Positions 32,410 to 41,426 of a stretch of 64,000 nt of DNA are shown here, piece by piece (position 1 is the first letter of the stretch; every line of letters begins with the position of its first letter). The notes under the pieces are model-generated. The model saw only the letters and a list, made by a program, of their open reading frames with translations, was not told the DNA's origin and searched no databases. The DNA is from CALOFP01 sp942492635 (GTDB lineage Bacteria; UBP6; UBA1177; CALOFP01): assembly GCA_942492635.1 (NCBI GenBank), contig CALOFP010000004.1:496001-560000 (forward strand), written 5' to 3'. Made by a program: the position numbers and the translations under genes.

Positions 32410-34485
32410 ATGACAAACTATTTACTCCTGGCAGTTCCGTTTGCCGCTGTTGCAGCCCTCGTTGTCGCTGCTTTTAAATTTCTCTGGATTGGAAAACAGA
32501 GCGAAGGAAACGAAACCATGGTTCGGATTAGTTTGAATATCCGTGAAGGAGCGATGGCGTTTTTAAAAAGAGAGTACACTATACTCGTTTTCTTTGTTAT
32601 TGGAGTTGCGATACTTCTTGCAGTTGTAAACCATGATTCGGTTTTGAGCTCTCCCGTGGTCTCTATTTCCTTTGTCCTCGGAGCTTTTCTGAGCGGTCTT
32701 GCCGGATACGTGGGGATGAAAACAGCTACGATTTCAAACGTTCGTACTACAAATGCGGCTATTAAGGGGCTTAACTCTGCTATGAAAGTCGCCTTTTACG
32801 GAGGATCCGTAATGGGATTATCCGTTGTTGGATTCGGACTTCTCGGAATTTCGGTTCTTTTCATTACCTACCTCTATCTCTTTAACAATGGAATGGCAAT
32901 TGACCTCGAATCCAATGTGATAGCAAGGATTCTCAATATTCTCACTGGATTCAGTTTGGGAGCAAGTTCCATAGCCCTTTTCGCCCGTGTGGGCGGTGGA
33001 ATTTATACAAAGGCTGCTGATGTCGGTGCGGATCTCGTTGGAAAAGTTGAAGCAGGCATTCCGGAAGACGATCCCAGAAATCCTGCAGTGATTGCGGATA
33101 ACGTCGGTGACAACGTTGGTGACGTCGCAGGCATGGGTGCAGATCTTTTTGAATCATATATAGGAGCTCTTGTAAGTTCCATGATTCTTGGTATTGCATG
33201 GGCAAAGGAGAGTTCTTCAGCTACGCCGATTTTTCTTCCTCTTCTTCTTGCTGGATTCGGTATCCTGGCATCGATTATCGGTACTTTTTTCGTAAAGGTC
33301 AAAGAGGGGGGCAACCCGCAGCACGCACTTCACAGAGGAACAACTGTTTCAACGATAATCATGATTGTAGGTGCATGGTTTATAATTGATATGCTTAATG
33401 TTCACTCTTCGACATTCTCGTCATTAGGTCTCTTTGTTTCTGTTCTTTTCGGAATTGTAACAGGGACGGCAATCGGTCTGATAACAGAGTACTATACGGG
33501 AACAGGAAAGCCTCCGGTAACATCTATCGCAAAGGAATCCGAAACGGGAACAGCAACAAACATAATCGCAGGCCTCGGGGTAGGCATGAAGTCAACCTTC
33601 TTGCCCATAGTTATCATAGCATTCGCTATTGTTATGGCTTCAAATTTCGCTGGCCTTTACGGTATTGCCATGGCAGCTGTCGGAATGCTTTCCACAATTG
33701 GAATTCAGCTTGCAATTGACGCCTATGGACCTATCGCCGATAACGCCGGTGGAATTGCAGAAATGGCCGGTCTTGACAAGGATGTTCGGAAGAGGACAGA
33801 TAAATTGGATGCCGTTGGAAACACAACGGCAGCGATAGGGAAAGGATTTGCAATAGGTTCCGCCGCTCTTACTGCGCTTGCACTTTTCAGTGCCTACAGA
33901 GAAACGGTTAATCCGGAACACCTCAAAGAGGGTATTCAGATTACCGATCCGATAGTTCTTGCAGGAATCCTTATCGGTGCGGCACTTCCATATCTATTCT
34001 CCTCAATGGCCATGAAAGCTGTCGGAGAGGCGGCTGGAGCAATGATCACCGAGGTTCGTCGTCAGTTCAGGGAGATCAAGGGACTTCTTGAGGGAAAGGA
34101 AGGTGTTGAAGCTGATTTCAGAAGATGTGTTGACATCAGTACTGCAGCAGCACTCAAGAAGATGATTGCACCTGGAGTTCTTGCTCTCGTTGCCCCAATC
34201 GCTGTAGGATTCTACGATGCTAAAATGCTTGCAGGTCTTCTTGTCGGAGTAACAACCTCCGGGATTGCTCTTGCAATATTCATGTCCAATGCAGGCGGAG
34301 CCTGGGACAACGCCAAAAAGCAGATTGAAGAGGGAAATCACGGAGGAAAGGGAAGCGAAGCTCATAAGGCGGCAGTTGTCGGTGACACGGTAGGCGATCC
34401 CTTCAAAGATACAGCCGGACCAAGTCTCAATATCCTTGTCAAGCTGATTTCCGTCATTGCTCTTGTGATCGCACCGTTCATATGA
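32410..34485 (+). CDS. hppA: Membrane-bound cation-pumping pyrophosphatase
   Basis: HppA couples pyrophosphate hydrolysis to proton or sodium pumping. The 691-residue protein has about 16 membrane helices and the substrate site DVGADLVGKVE, DDPRNPAVIADNVGDNVGD, and a second DTVGDPFKDTAGP near the end. The motif GNTTAAIGKG carries Ala where K+-independent enzymes have Lys, so it is predicted to be of the K+-dependent class. Whether it pumps H+ or Na+ cannot be read reliably here. ATG 32410 is 5 bases after pth. Confidence 0.96.
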   Translation: MTNYLLLAVPFAAVAALVVAAFKFLWIGKQSEGNETMVRISLNIREGAMAFLKREYTILVFFVIGVAILLAVVNHDSVLSSPVVSISFVLGAFLSGLAGYVGMKTATISNVRTTNAAIKGLNSAMKVAFYGGSVMGLSVVGFGLLGISVLFITYLYLFNNGMAIDLESNVIARILNILTGFSLGASSIALFARVGGGIYTKAADVGADLVGKVEAGIPEDDPRNPAVIADNVGDNVGDVAGMGADLFESYIGALVSSMILGIAWAKESSSATPIFLPLLLAGFGILASIIGTFFVKVKEGGNPQHALHRGTTVSTIIMIVGAWFIIDMLNVHSSTFSSLGLFVSVLFGIVTGTAIGLITEYYTGTGKPPVTSIAKESETGTATNIIAGLGVGMKSTFLPIVIIAFAIVMASNFAGLYGIAMAAVGMLSTIGIQLAIDAYGPIADNAGGIAEMAGLDKDVRKRTDKLDAVGNTTAAIGKGFAIGSAALTALALFSAYRETVNPEHLKEGIQITDPIVLAGILIGAALPYLFSSMAMKAVGEAAGAMITEVRRQFREIKGLLEGKEGVEADFRRCVDISTAAALKKMIAPGVLALVAPIAVGFYDAKMLAGLLVGVTTSGIALAIFMSNAGGAWDNAKKQIEEGNHGGKGSEAHKAAVVGDTVGDPFKDTAGPSLNILVKLISVIALVIAPFI

Positions 34486-34561
34486 TCCCGTCGAAAATTC
34501 GAGATATTGTTATTTGGCATCTCCTGTTCTGAGGATCCTGTTCTCAAAGTAATATGTTTTT

Positions 34562-34591
34562 AAAACCCCGCGGTTTGTCCGCGGGGTTTTT
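34562..34591 (+). terminator. Rho-independent terminator after hppA
   Basis: A 12-base stem AAAACCCCGCGG/CCGCGGGGTTTT with a five-base loop and a T-run lies about 76 bases after hppA. The GC-rich core makes this a strong terminator ending the ispE-rplY-pth-hppA run. Confidence 0.93.
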
Positions 34592-34621
34592 GATTTCATT
34601 TCAACTTTCTGGTTTCTGATA

Positions 34622-34649
34622 TTGCTTTTCAAAGAAATCATGTTATAAT
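34622..34649 (+). promoter_or_regulatory. Extended -10 promoter for rpsF-rpsR-rplI-dnaB
   Basis: TTGCTT (34622-34627), a 16-base spacer and a perfect TATAAT (34644-34649) preceded by TGT, an extended -10. Transcription would start near 34656, giving a leader of about 70 bases before rpsF. Confidence 0.75.
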
Positions 34650-34663
34650 TACGCCGCTTTTAT

Positions 34664-34688
34664 GAACGTTGGAGTTAGCTCCTTGTTC
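34664..34688 (+). promoter_or_regulatory. Leader hairpin upstream of rpsF
   Basis: The predicted rpsF leader contains GAAC-gtt-GGAG-ttag-CTCC-tt-GTTC: two 4-base stems separated by an asymmetric internal loop (3 by 2) with a four-base loop. It could be a binding site for the S6:S18 complex, which autoregulates this operon in other bacteria, but I could not recognise the conserved S6:S18 motif in it. Confidence 0.35.
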
Positions 34689-34728
34689 AATATGAAGTTA
34701 TTGGACTTTATATCCGAAAGGAGGAATT

Positions 34729-35214
34729 ATGAGACAGAGACATTACGAGACCACCGTTATTCTCAAGCCTGAAGGTGGTAACGATTTCATCAAGCAGTTT
34801 GCCGAAAAGGTTAACTCAATTGTTGAAGGTATGGGTGGAAAAATAGTAGATTTTCACTCATGGGGAGAAAAGAAACTCGCCTACGAAATCAAGAAGAACA
34901 TGAAGGGTCACTACCTTCATTTCAATCACGTATCAGACGGTTCCGTTATTTTCGAACTTGAACGCAACTTCAACATTATGGAGTACGTTCTCAAGTACAT
35001 GACTGTTCGTCCTAACGAAAACAAGAATCTTCAGGAGCTTCTTGACAATGCAAAAGGCATAACGACACTTTTTGCAAAATCTGCAGAAGCGCCGAGAAGA
35101 GAAGAGAAAAAGGTTGAGAGGAAAGAAGTTGTTGACAGCAAAAAGTACAACGAAAAGCTTCAGGACACTCTCTCCAAGTCAAAGGAAGAAGAGGAAGAGA
35201 ACGTAGAGTTATAA
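34729..35214 (+). CDS. rpsF: 30S ribosomal protein S6
   Basis: S6 forms a heterodimer with S18 on the platform. The 161-residue protein has RHYETTVILKPEG and FHSWGEKKLAYEIKKNMKGH, then a Lys/Glu-rich C-terminal extension of about 50 residues that exceeds the usual roughly 100-135. ATG 34729 has a strong AAGGAGG. It opens the conserved rpsF-rpsR-rplI-dnaB operon; ssb, often inserted here, is at 59313 instead. Confidence 0.97.
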   Translation: MRQRHYETTVILKPEGGNDFIKQFAEKVNSIVEGMGGKIVDFHSWGEKKLAYEIKKNMKGHYLHFNHVSDGSVIFELERNFNIMEYVLKYMTVRPNENKNLQELLDNAKGITTLFAKSAEAPRREEKKVERKEVVDSKKYNEKLQDTLSKSKEEEEENVEL

Positions 35215-35224
35215 GGAGGGTGCG

Positions 35225-35449
35225 ATGGTATTTTACAGAAGAAGAAAGGTTTGCCGTTTCTGTCAGAACGATGATATGGTAATCGATTACAAGAATTCTG
35301 AAGTTCTTGCAAACTACGTGACTGAAAGAGGAAAGATCATTCCCAGAAGGATCAGCGGAGTATGTGCAAAGCATCAGAGAGAGCTTGCTAGAGAAATCAA
35401 GAAGGCAAGAACAATTGCTTTCCTCCCCTACACCGTGACCGGCAGATAA
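35225..35449 (+). CDS. rpsR: 30S ribosomal protein S18
   Basis: S18 (74 residues) pairs with S6. It shows KVCRFCQNDDMVIDYKN, then ERGKIIPRRISGVCAKHQRELAREIKKAR and FLPYT. The CxxC and the later Cys suggest the zinc-binding C+ form. ATG 35225 is 10 bases after rpsF. Confidence 0.97.
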   Translation: MVFYRRRKVCRFCQNDDMVIDYKNSEVLANYVTERGKIIPRRISGVCAKHQRELAREIKKARTIAFLPYTVTGR

Positions 35450-35459
35450 GGAGGATATC

Positions 35460-35939
35460 ATGAAAGTTATTCTTACAAAAGATATTGCAAAGCTTGGAAA
35501 CGCAGGCGACACGATAAAGGTTAAGGATGGATACGCAAGAAACTATCTCATACCTAAGAATTTTGCCATCCTTGCAAACGAAAAGAATGTAAAGGAAATC
35601 GAATTCAACAAGAGAATGATCGAGAAGAAGATCCAGGGCGAATACGCATGTGCCAACGAGCTCGTTAAGAAGCTTGCTGACATCAAGGTCCGCATCTCCA
35701 AGAAAGTCGGAGAGGAAGGAAAGCTTTTCGGATCGGTTACAACTCGTGAAATCGGTGATGCAATCAAGGCTGAGGGTCTCGAGATTGATTCCCGCAACAT
35801 CATCATCGACAATCCTATCAGGAAGAGCGGTGTTTACGACATCGATGTTAAGATCTTCAGAGAGGTTCGTGGAGTTGTCAAGCTCTGGGTTGTTGCAGAA
35901 GGCGAAGAGAATGCGGAAGTTGAGGCTGTAGAAGAGTAG
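35460..35939 (+). CDS. rplI: 50S ribosomal protein L9
   Basis: L9 (159 residues) is the elongated two-domain protein at the L1 side. Its N-terminal domain MKVILTKDIAKLGNAGDTIKVKDGYARNYLIP (in pieces) and the long connecting helix are visible, followed by GKLFGSVTTREIGDAI. The C-terminus is acidic. ATG 35460 follows AAGGAGG. Confidence 0.97.
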   Translation: MKVILTKDIAKLGNAGDTIKVKDGYARNYLIPKNFAILANEKNVKEIEFNKRMIEKKIQGEYACANELVKKLADIKVRISKKVGEEGKLFGSVTTREIGDAIKAEGLEIDSRNIIIDNPIRKSGVYDIDVKIFREVRGVVKLWVVAEGEENAEVEAVEE

Positions 35940-35942
35940 TCG

Positions 35943-37295
35943 ATGAAGCAACTTCTCACACCGCCTAACAATATCAATGCGGAGGCATCCCTTCTGGGAT
36001 GCCTTTTGCTTAATGGGGACCTTTACGATCTCGTAGAGCAGGTGGGACTCACCCCCGACGACTTCTATGAGCTCCGGCATCAGATTATTTTTCGTGCCGT
36101 AATCGATCTCCGCACGGTCGGAAAGACTCCTGATGTAATCACCGTATCCGACCACATTTCCGATCCTGATGATTCAGCTAAAGTCGGAGGACTTCCCTTC
36201 CTTGCAGAGCTCACGGATTCCGCCCCGGTAACGTCCGAGCGGGCTCTTGTAGAGTATGCAGAAATAATAAAGGAGAAGTCGCTCTATAGGAAACTTATCA
36301 AAACCTGCGACACTACAAGCGAGCGTTCCTACCGGCAGGATGAATCGTTCGACGAAATTGTCGATACCGCCACTTCAGAACTCATCACACTTCAGAATGC
36401 ACGCCAGGTATCTTCAATTGTCCCGATCAAGGATCTTGTTGATAAGGAGCTTTCCGAACTTAAGGAAAGACTTGAAAGTGATCAGTCCATCATCGGTATC
36501 TCTTCCGGGTATCCGCTTCTTGACGAGATGACTGCCGGATTTAAGCCTGGAGACATGATTGTTCTCGCAGGTCGTCCCGGTATGGGTAAAACCAGTTTCG
36601 CCCTTAACATGGCCCTTGAGATCGCCAAAACGGGCAACACCGTCGCATTCTTCTCCCTCGAGATGCCTTCGTCGCAGCTGCTTAACAGGATCATTGCGAC
36701 GGAATGCTGCATAAACTCCAAAAACTTCCTCACCGGAAGGATGGAGAAGGACGAGCTTAACAGGCTTTGGCACAATATCGATGACATCAGTAAACTCCCC
36801 ATATTCATAGACGACACATCCAGCTGCAGTATCTCCGATGTCAGGTCGAAAGCCAAGAAGATTAAGAAGGATTCCGGTAGACTGGATGCAATCTTCATCG
36901 ACTATCTCCAGCTTATGCAGTCAACAGTCTTTAAAGATGACCGTGTTCGTCAGGTTGAGCACATTTCAAGAAACATAAAGCTTTTTGCAAAGGATATGGG
37001 AATACCCATAGTCGCACTTGCTCAGCTCAGCCGTAACGTTGAAAGCAGAACAAGTAAGATTCCCATGCTTTCCGACCTCAGGGACTCGGGAGCCATCGAG
37101 CAGGATGCCGACCTTGTAATGTTCATCCATCGTGAGGACATGTACAACAAGGATACGGATAAGAAGGGAACAGCAGAAATTCACGTCCAGAAAAACCGTC
37201 ATGGATCGACAGGTGCAGTTCCGATGCTTTTCGAGGCAAGATATACGAAATTCAGGCCGCTTGATCCGATGGCGAGCGACAACTACGAGATCTGA
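35943..37295 (+). CDS. dnaB: Replicative DNA helicase DnaB
   Basis: DnaB is the hexameric replication-fork helicase. The 450-residue protein has an N-terminal domain (NINAEASLLGCLLLNG) and a RecA-like domain with Walker A GRPGMGKTSFALNMA, Walker B in AIFIDYLQLM, and LSDLRDSGAIEQDADLVMFIHR. No intein is present. It starts 3 bases after rplI and is the last gene of the operon. No obvious terminator was found in the 150 bases after it. Confidence 0.98.
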   Translation: MKQLLTPPNNINAEASLLGCLLLNGDLYDLVEQVGLTPDDFYELRHQIIFRAVIDLRTVGKTPDVITVSDHISDPDDSAKVGGLPFLAELTDSAPVTSERALVEYAEIIKEKSLYRKLIKTCDTTSERSYRQDESFDEIVDTATSELITLQNARQVSSIVPIKDLVDKELSELKERLESDQSIIGISSGYPLLDEMTAGFKPGDMIVLAGRPGMGKTSFALNMALEIAKTGNTVAFFSLEMPSSQLLNRIIATECCINSKNFLTGRMEKDELNRLWHNIDDISKLPIFIDDTSSCSISDVRSKAKKIKKDSGRLDAIFIDYLQLMQSTVFKDDRVRQVEHISRNIKLFAKDMGIPIVALAQLSRNVESRTSKIPMLSDLRDSGAIEQDADLVMFIHREDMYNKDTDKKGTAEIHVQKNRHGSTGAVPMLFEARYTKFRPLDPMASDNYEI

Positions 37296-37447
37296 TCTTA
37301 ACCACACAGATCCCCAGTCAGCAAAATACTATTCATTCTCGTTTGTTTCTCTTCTGTGTTGAAAACTATGTGGAAAGTTTAATTTGATCTGTTAATTCGG
37401 AACGTTTCGTTCGGAGTTTTTTCTTATCACTTTTCAGGAAGAAACCA

Positions 37448-40400
37448 TCAATTTACCTTCCACCAGAGGATATTCGGTTTTGCCGGAGCCGTTATGGGCT
37501 GAATATCGATTCTTTGAACATCTCCGTCGGCTCTCGCCACTACGATGGAAATGTTTCCTTCGGCATCCCTTGTCAGAACCGGTTCCGAGGCTTGACCTGT
37601 ACCCAGATCTGCTATTATCGGGTTGTCGTCGAAAATAGGTCTTCCATTAACAGCACTAACTTCGTAAAGAAAGGATCTGCCCTGCTTTATGTTGATGGAG
37701 CAGTCTTTTACATCGAGAGAATCTGAGTTGTAAACGGTGAAATAGTATCTTTCGTTGTAAAGAAGAAGTTTTCCGATAACTCTCTCCTTTGATTTTAGCC
37801 GGATGTACCATCCTTCCGGGGCCAAATCCGGACACTTATCGTTGTTCTCCTTACAGATCGAGTCGATTTCTTCCTTATGGTATTTTTCGATTTCCCTTAT
37901 TATTCTGTTGTAGTTTATATCTTTTTTGTCCGGAATAACTATGTCCGGTGGGACAGATTTCTCCCCGGTTGCATTGAAGAATCGGTTTAGACTTGAGTTG
38001 TGAACAAAGGTATCTCCATTTTTATATCTTAATGCGAAAACGATATTTCTTTTCCAATGATCTTTCATTATCGGGCGAGTGGGATCGTTTGTTCCCGACG
38101 CGACCCAGATTTCCTTCTTATCCATACCTCGCAGCATCACAACTGGCTTGCTGAAAATGTTGATGTCTGTTTCATTGGTTGTTCCTCTCTGGTCCATCGT
38201 GAAAACTTTTAGCGGTTTTTTAGGACTCTGGCTGTTGTTGCCTTCCGTTTCGTCTTCAGTGGTACCTTCAGTGTGGTAGATGTTTCCGCCGATATCGGCA
38301 AAGAAAAGTGCGTCTGATTCCTTTTTGGATTTCATAATGTAGGAAAAGTCATATTGTTTATCAGGTTTCAACGAGCTCAGATAGGGAGCCGGAGGCGCAA
38401 CAACGGGATACGCTGTTTCGAATGAAGCTGCCGGCGAAAATCCCTCTTTCGACACGGAGTAAAAGAAAAGATTTGGAGCAATATCGCCGGAACTATCCGC
38501 GATTCTTTTTTCATCATCATCGAAATTTATGCGATAGCCGGATCCCGTTATCAGCATGTCCGTTCCTTTCCATTTTGTGAAAGCCGGAGGATTGTACAGA
38601 AGATTAACTCCGTCAACTGTATCCTTCACAAGTTCAGGTGAGCCATCCTCTACGACGGATTTTGTTGAGAACAGTGAAAATCCCTCTGCTCCTCTTCCGT
38701 ATCCGAATAAGATGTAATCGTAGTCAGAACCTTTTACTCTCAGAGGCGTGGAATCTATTCCCATATTTTCATCTCTTCTATCTCCAAGGATGTAACTTTC
38801 GTCGAGGTATCGCATCTTCATTTTTGCTTTAGGGATAAATCCTTTGAACTCTTTTCCGTCTTCAAGATTGAATACTTCAACCAGTCCCGCATTGGATCCT
38901 ACTACGATTTTATCTTCCACCGGTAGAGGAGTTGATCGAAAAAAGTCACCAAGTTGTCGTCTTCTTTTTATACAGGAGAGGTTGTCGCAGATTTTCTTGT
39001 TTTCACTGAGTTTGTACTCAAATCCTTGAAGGTAGTTATATAGTTTTTTCAAGTTGTCTGTGGATGCAACTTCTGTAGTGAACTTTCGGAAACCAACTTC
39101 CCCCGAGACACACTGGGTTATGTCGTATCCCTCACAACTGCTGTTGCACAATGAATATTTGTCGCTCTCAGAACCGAGTGCAGAACACTTAACGGTGTCA
39201 CCTTTTTCGCAGCACTCACCGGGTTCAAAAATTCCGTTTCCGCACACACTATCCATGGGGTGAAGTTTAATGGCAAACCTGTAGAGGATAGGTTCTTCAC
39301 AATTTTTCTTTTTACCCCAGTCAAGATAGGTGTCCCTATCTCTGTCGTGAAAACGTAGCCTCCACGGGCCTCTTACTTTATCTGGATGCATCCCCCGGAT
39401 CTCGTCAGACACGACGTTGAGAACACCTCCTTGAAAAATTTCTTCGAAAGTCTTGAACTTCAGTTTCTCCGGAATGTCTCCGTCACTTCCGTCGAAAAGG
39501 TTGATGGCGACTCCTTTCGGAGAGAAGAGCGTCAGTGAGAGGTCATTCATCTTATGTTTTAGATCGCAGATTCCGTCCTTGTAGTTCTGCTTTAGAATCA
39601 AATCAACTTCAACTTTCTTGAGGGGACTGGAAAATGAGTCCACATTTATGTAGAAATTACGTTCTCCCTCAACCGGAAGGAAGTATGTTCCGTCGCCTAT
39701 GTCACAGTAATCGGAGGAGCAGCCGTTTTCAGCTGCACTGCTGCATTGTGCTTTTGAATCCGCAAGATATTCGTTGAAATATATATTCCTGCCTGGCTGC
39801 TTTTTTGTTTCTTCATTTGTACCGAGTGATTCGAGAGGCATGACGTTATTTTCCTTCACCACGTCGCTGAGAAATTCACCGGAAAACTGCTCCCTGATTT
39901 TATCTTCCGTTTTCCTGTCAACCTTTCTGCTTCTCTCGATGGGATCGAACTCTCCTCTCCTTTCGTAAAGACAATCCTCCCCGTAGAGGCAGAAGGATCG
40001 AAGATTTCCATGCCAGTGTCCTATGGATGCCGGTTTGAAAATGGAAGTGATGATTCTGTCGGAAGTGAGATCGGAATTGATCGTAACAAGAGGAGGCGAG
40101 GCGGAAGAGGGCGTTGTCATGTAGAGCTTTCTCAGCTGTTCGGTAATAATGGAGGTCAGTCCGTTTTCACTGTTGGCCGTGAGTACGGAACTCTCAACCC
40201 TCTTCGATAGGTTAACAAGCGTCGGTACTTTTTCCATGTAGGAGACTGGGTAGATTCTGATCCTGTTGCCGTCGCATCTCATGTCGCTGCAGTTGTCACC
40301 CTCTTTTATGTTCGTGTAGAGATCGTTTGAATAGATGGGGTGATCCCAGAGATCTCTGTAAATATATTCTGCAACGTCAATGACAGATGAATTGTTGGAG

Positions 40401-41158
40401 AGATAGTTCTTCAAGGAATCGTAGTAGGGTCTTCTCCAATACTTTTCAATTCTTGCTCTAGGATTATCTCCAACCGGTTCGCCGTCGGTGATGAGAAAAA
40501 CTGCATTTTCCCGGCAGGAGAGCAGGTGGGATTTTTCGTTTTTCGGATCGTTTCCCTGAGTATAGAAAAGATCCCATATGTCAAGAAGGGCGTTGCCCAT
40601 AGGTGTGTTTCCTCCGGCTCGAAGTGACCACATTTTCGCTTTGAGGCTCTGCGCATTCTCCCTGTTGAGGGTAATAAATGGAGAAATGATTTTTGCACCG
40701 CCTTCGTAAGGAAAGTTGGCAACAGCTACATTTATCCCTCTTTTCTGTTCGAGAAGCTTGTCGATTACGCCGTTGCTTCCGGCCATTGTCTTTTTAAGAT
40801 AGTGAAGTCTCGACTCGAAATAGCCCTCGGGTACAAATCTTCCGCATCTCCACTCCGTCTTGAATAGAACTTCGAATATGTTGATGTGGCACCAGAAGTT
40901 GCTTACGGTTTTGTCCACATCGAATCCCAGAACCTCAGTCAGTCTGCAGAGACGCCTGGCATCTTCGACTATCTCCATTGAGTTTTCCCTTACGCAGATA
41001 TTCGTAGAAGGATGCTCCATGGACCCGGATGTGTCGAACAGGAAAACAATGTTTGGTTCCGGTCTCGGAACATCCTCTGAAAAGAGGTAGAGATCGCTTT
41101 CGGTTCCCAATGCCGAAGTTGTTATGTATAGAAAAACTATTAAAAAAACCTTCTTCAT
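37448..41158 (-). CDS. PilY1-like surface adhesin with von Willebrand A domain
   Basis: A 1236-residue exported protein. A signal peptide is followed by a von Willebrand A domain whose MIDAS begins NIVFLFDTSGSMEHPS (DxSxS). About residues 530-640 read as a proprotein-convertase P-like domain (LSLTLFSPKGVAINLFDG, WRLRFHDRDRDTYLDWGKK). Next is a Cys-rich CGNGIFEPGECCEKGD repeat of the kind common in Myxococcota. The C-terminal third has beta-propeller features of PilY1 (VVGSNAGLVEVFNLEDGKEF). PilY1 proteins sit at type IV pilus tips or on the surface. No pilin gene lies in the window. It is not linked tightly to its neighbours. Confidence 0.8.
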   Translation of the reverse strand: MKKVFLIVFLYITTSALGTESDLYLFSEDVPRPEPNIVFLFDTSGSMEHPSTNICVRENSMEIVEDARRLCRLTEVLGFDVDKTVSNFWCHINIFEVLFKTEWRCGRFVPEGYFESRLHYLKKTMAGSNGVIDKLLEQKRGINVAVANFPYEGGAKIISPFITLNRENAQSLKAKMWSLRAGGNTPMGNALLDIWDLFYTQGNDPKNEKSHLLSCRENAVFLITDGEPVGDNPRARIEKYWRRPYYDSLKNYLSNNSSVIDVAEYIYRDLWDHPIYSNDLYTNIKEGDNCSDMRCDGNRIRIYPVSYMEKVPTLVNLSKRVESSVLTANSENGLTSIITEQLRKLYMTTPSSASPPLVTINSDLTSDRIITSIFKPASIGHWHGNLRSFCLYGEDCLYERRGEFDPIERSRKVDRKTEDKIREQFSGEFLSDVVKENNVMPLESLGTNEETKKQPGRNIYFNEYLADSKAQCSSAAENGCSSDYCDIGDGTYFLPVEGERNFYINVDSFSSPLKKVEVDLILKQNYKDGICDLKHKMNDLSLTLFSPKGVAINLFDGSDGDIPEKLKFKTFEEIFQGGVLNVVSDEIRGMHPDKVRGPWRLRFHDRDRDTYLDWGKKKNCEEPILYRFAIKLHPMDSVCGNGIFEPGECCEKGDTVKCSALGSESDKYSLCNSSCEGYDITQCVSGEVGFRKFTTEVASTDNLKKLYNYLQGFEYKLSENKKICDNLSCIKRRRQLGDFFRSTPLPVEDKIVVGSNAGLVEVFNLEDGKEFKGFIPKAKMKMRYLDESYILGDRRDENMGIDSTPLRVKGSDYDYILFGYGRGAEGFSLFSTKSVVEDGSPELVKDTVDGVNLLYNPPAFTKWKGTDMLITGSGYRINFDDDEKRIADSSGDIAPNLFFYSVSKEGFSPAASFETAYPVVAPPAPYLSSLKPDKQYDFSYIMKSKKESDALFFADIGGNIYHTEGTTEDETEGNNSQSPKKPLKVFTMDQRGTTNETDINIFSKPVVMLRGMDKKEIWVASGTNDPTRPIMKDHWKRNIVFALRYKNGDTFVHNSSLNRFFNATGEKSVPPDIVIPDKKDINYNRIIREIEKYHKEEIDSICKENNDKCPDLAPEGWYIRLKSKERVIGKLLLYNERYYFTVYNSDSLDVKDCSINIKQGRSFLYEVSAVNGRPIFDDNPIIADLGTGQASEPVLTRDAEGNISIVVARADGDVQRIDIQPITAPAKPNILWWKVN

Positions 41159-41426
41159 GAATTCCCCCTTTTATTACATAAAAAACTATTCTTTGCAGGC
41201 GAAGATTTCGACTTTCTGCATAACCTTAAAAGTCGGAACGTCTATGGATGTTAGTGTGGACAAATAAGGCTATTGATAACAGTCTGTTAGTCGGTTTTGC
41301 GAGACGTTGAAATTTTTCGTTTGAAATCTTTAGATTCTTAATTGAAGTACTTTAGATGACGATGCTGTTTTAGAATTTACAGTTCATAATATTCAGCGTT
41401 TCGATTTTTGGGAGTCGTTTTAGAGA

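Noticed and set aside
37296..37447. ACACAGA/TCTGTGT repeat after dnaB as a terminator
   Set aside because: The arms are about 45 bases apart with no T-tract, so a stable terminator hairpin is unlikely.
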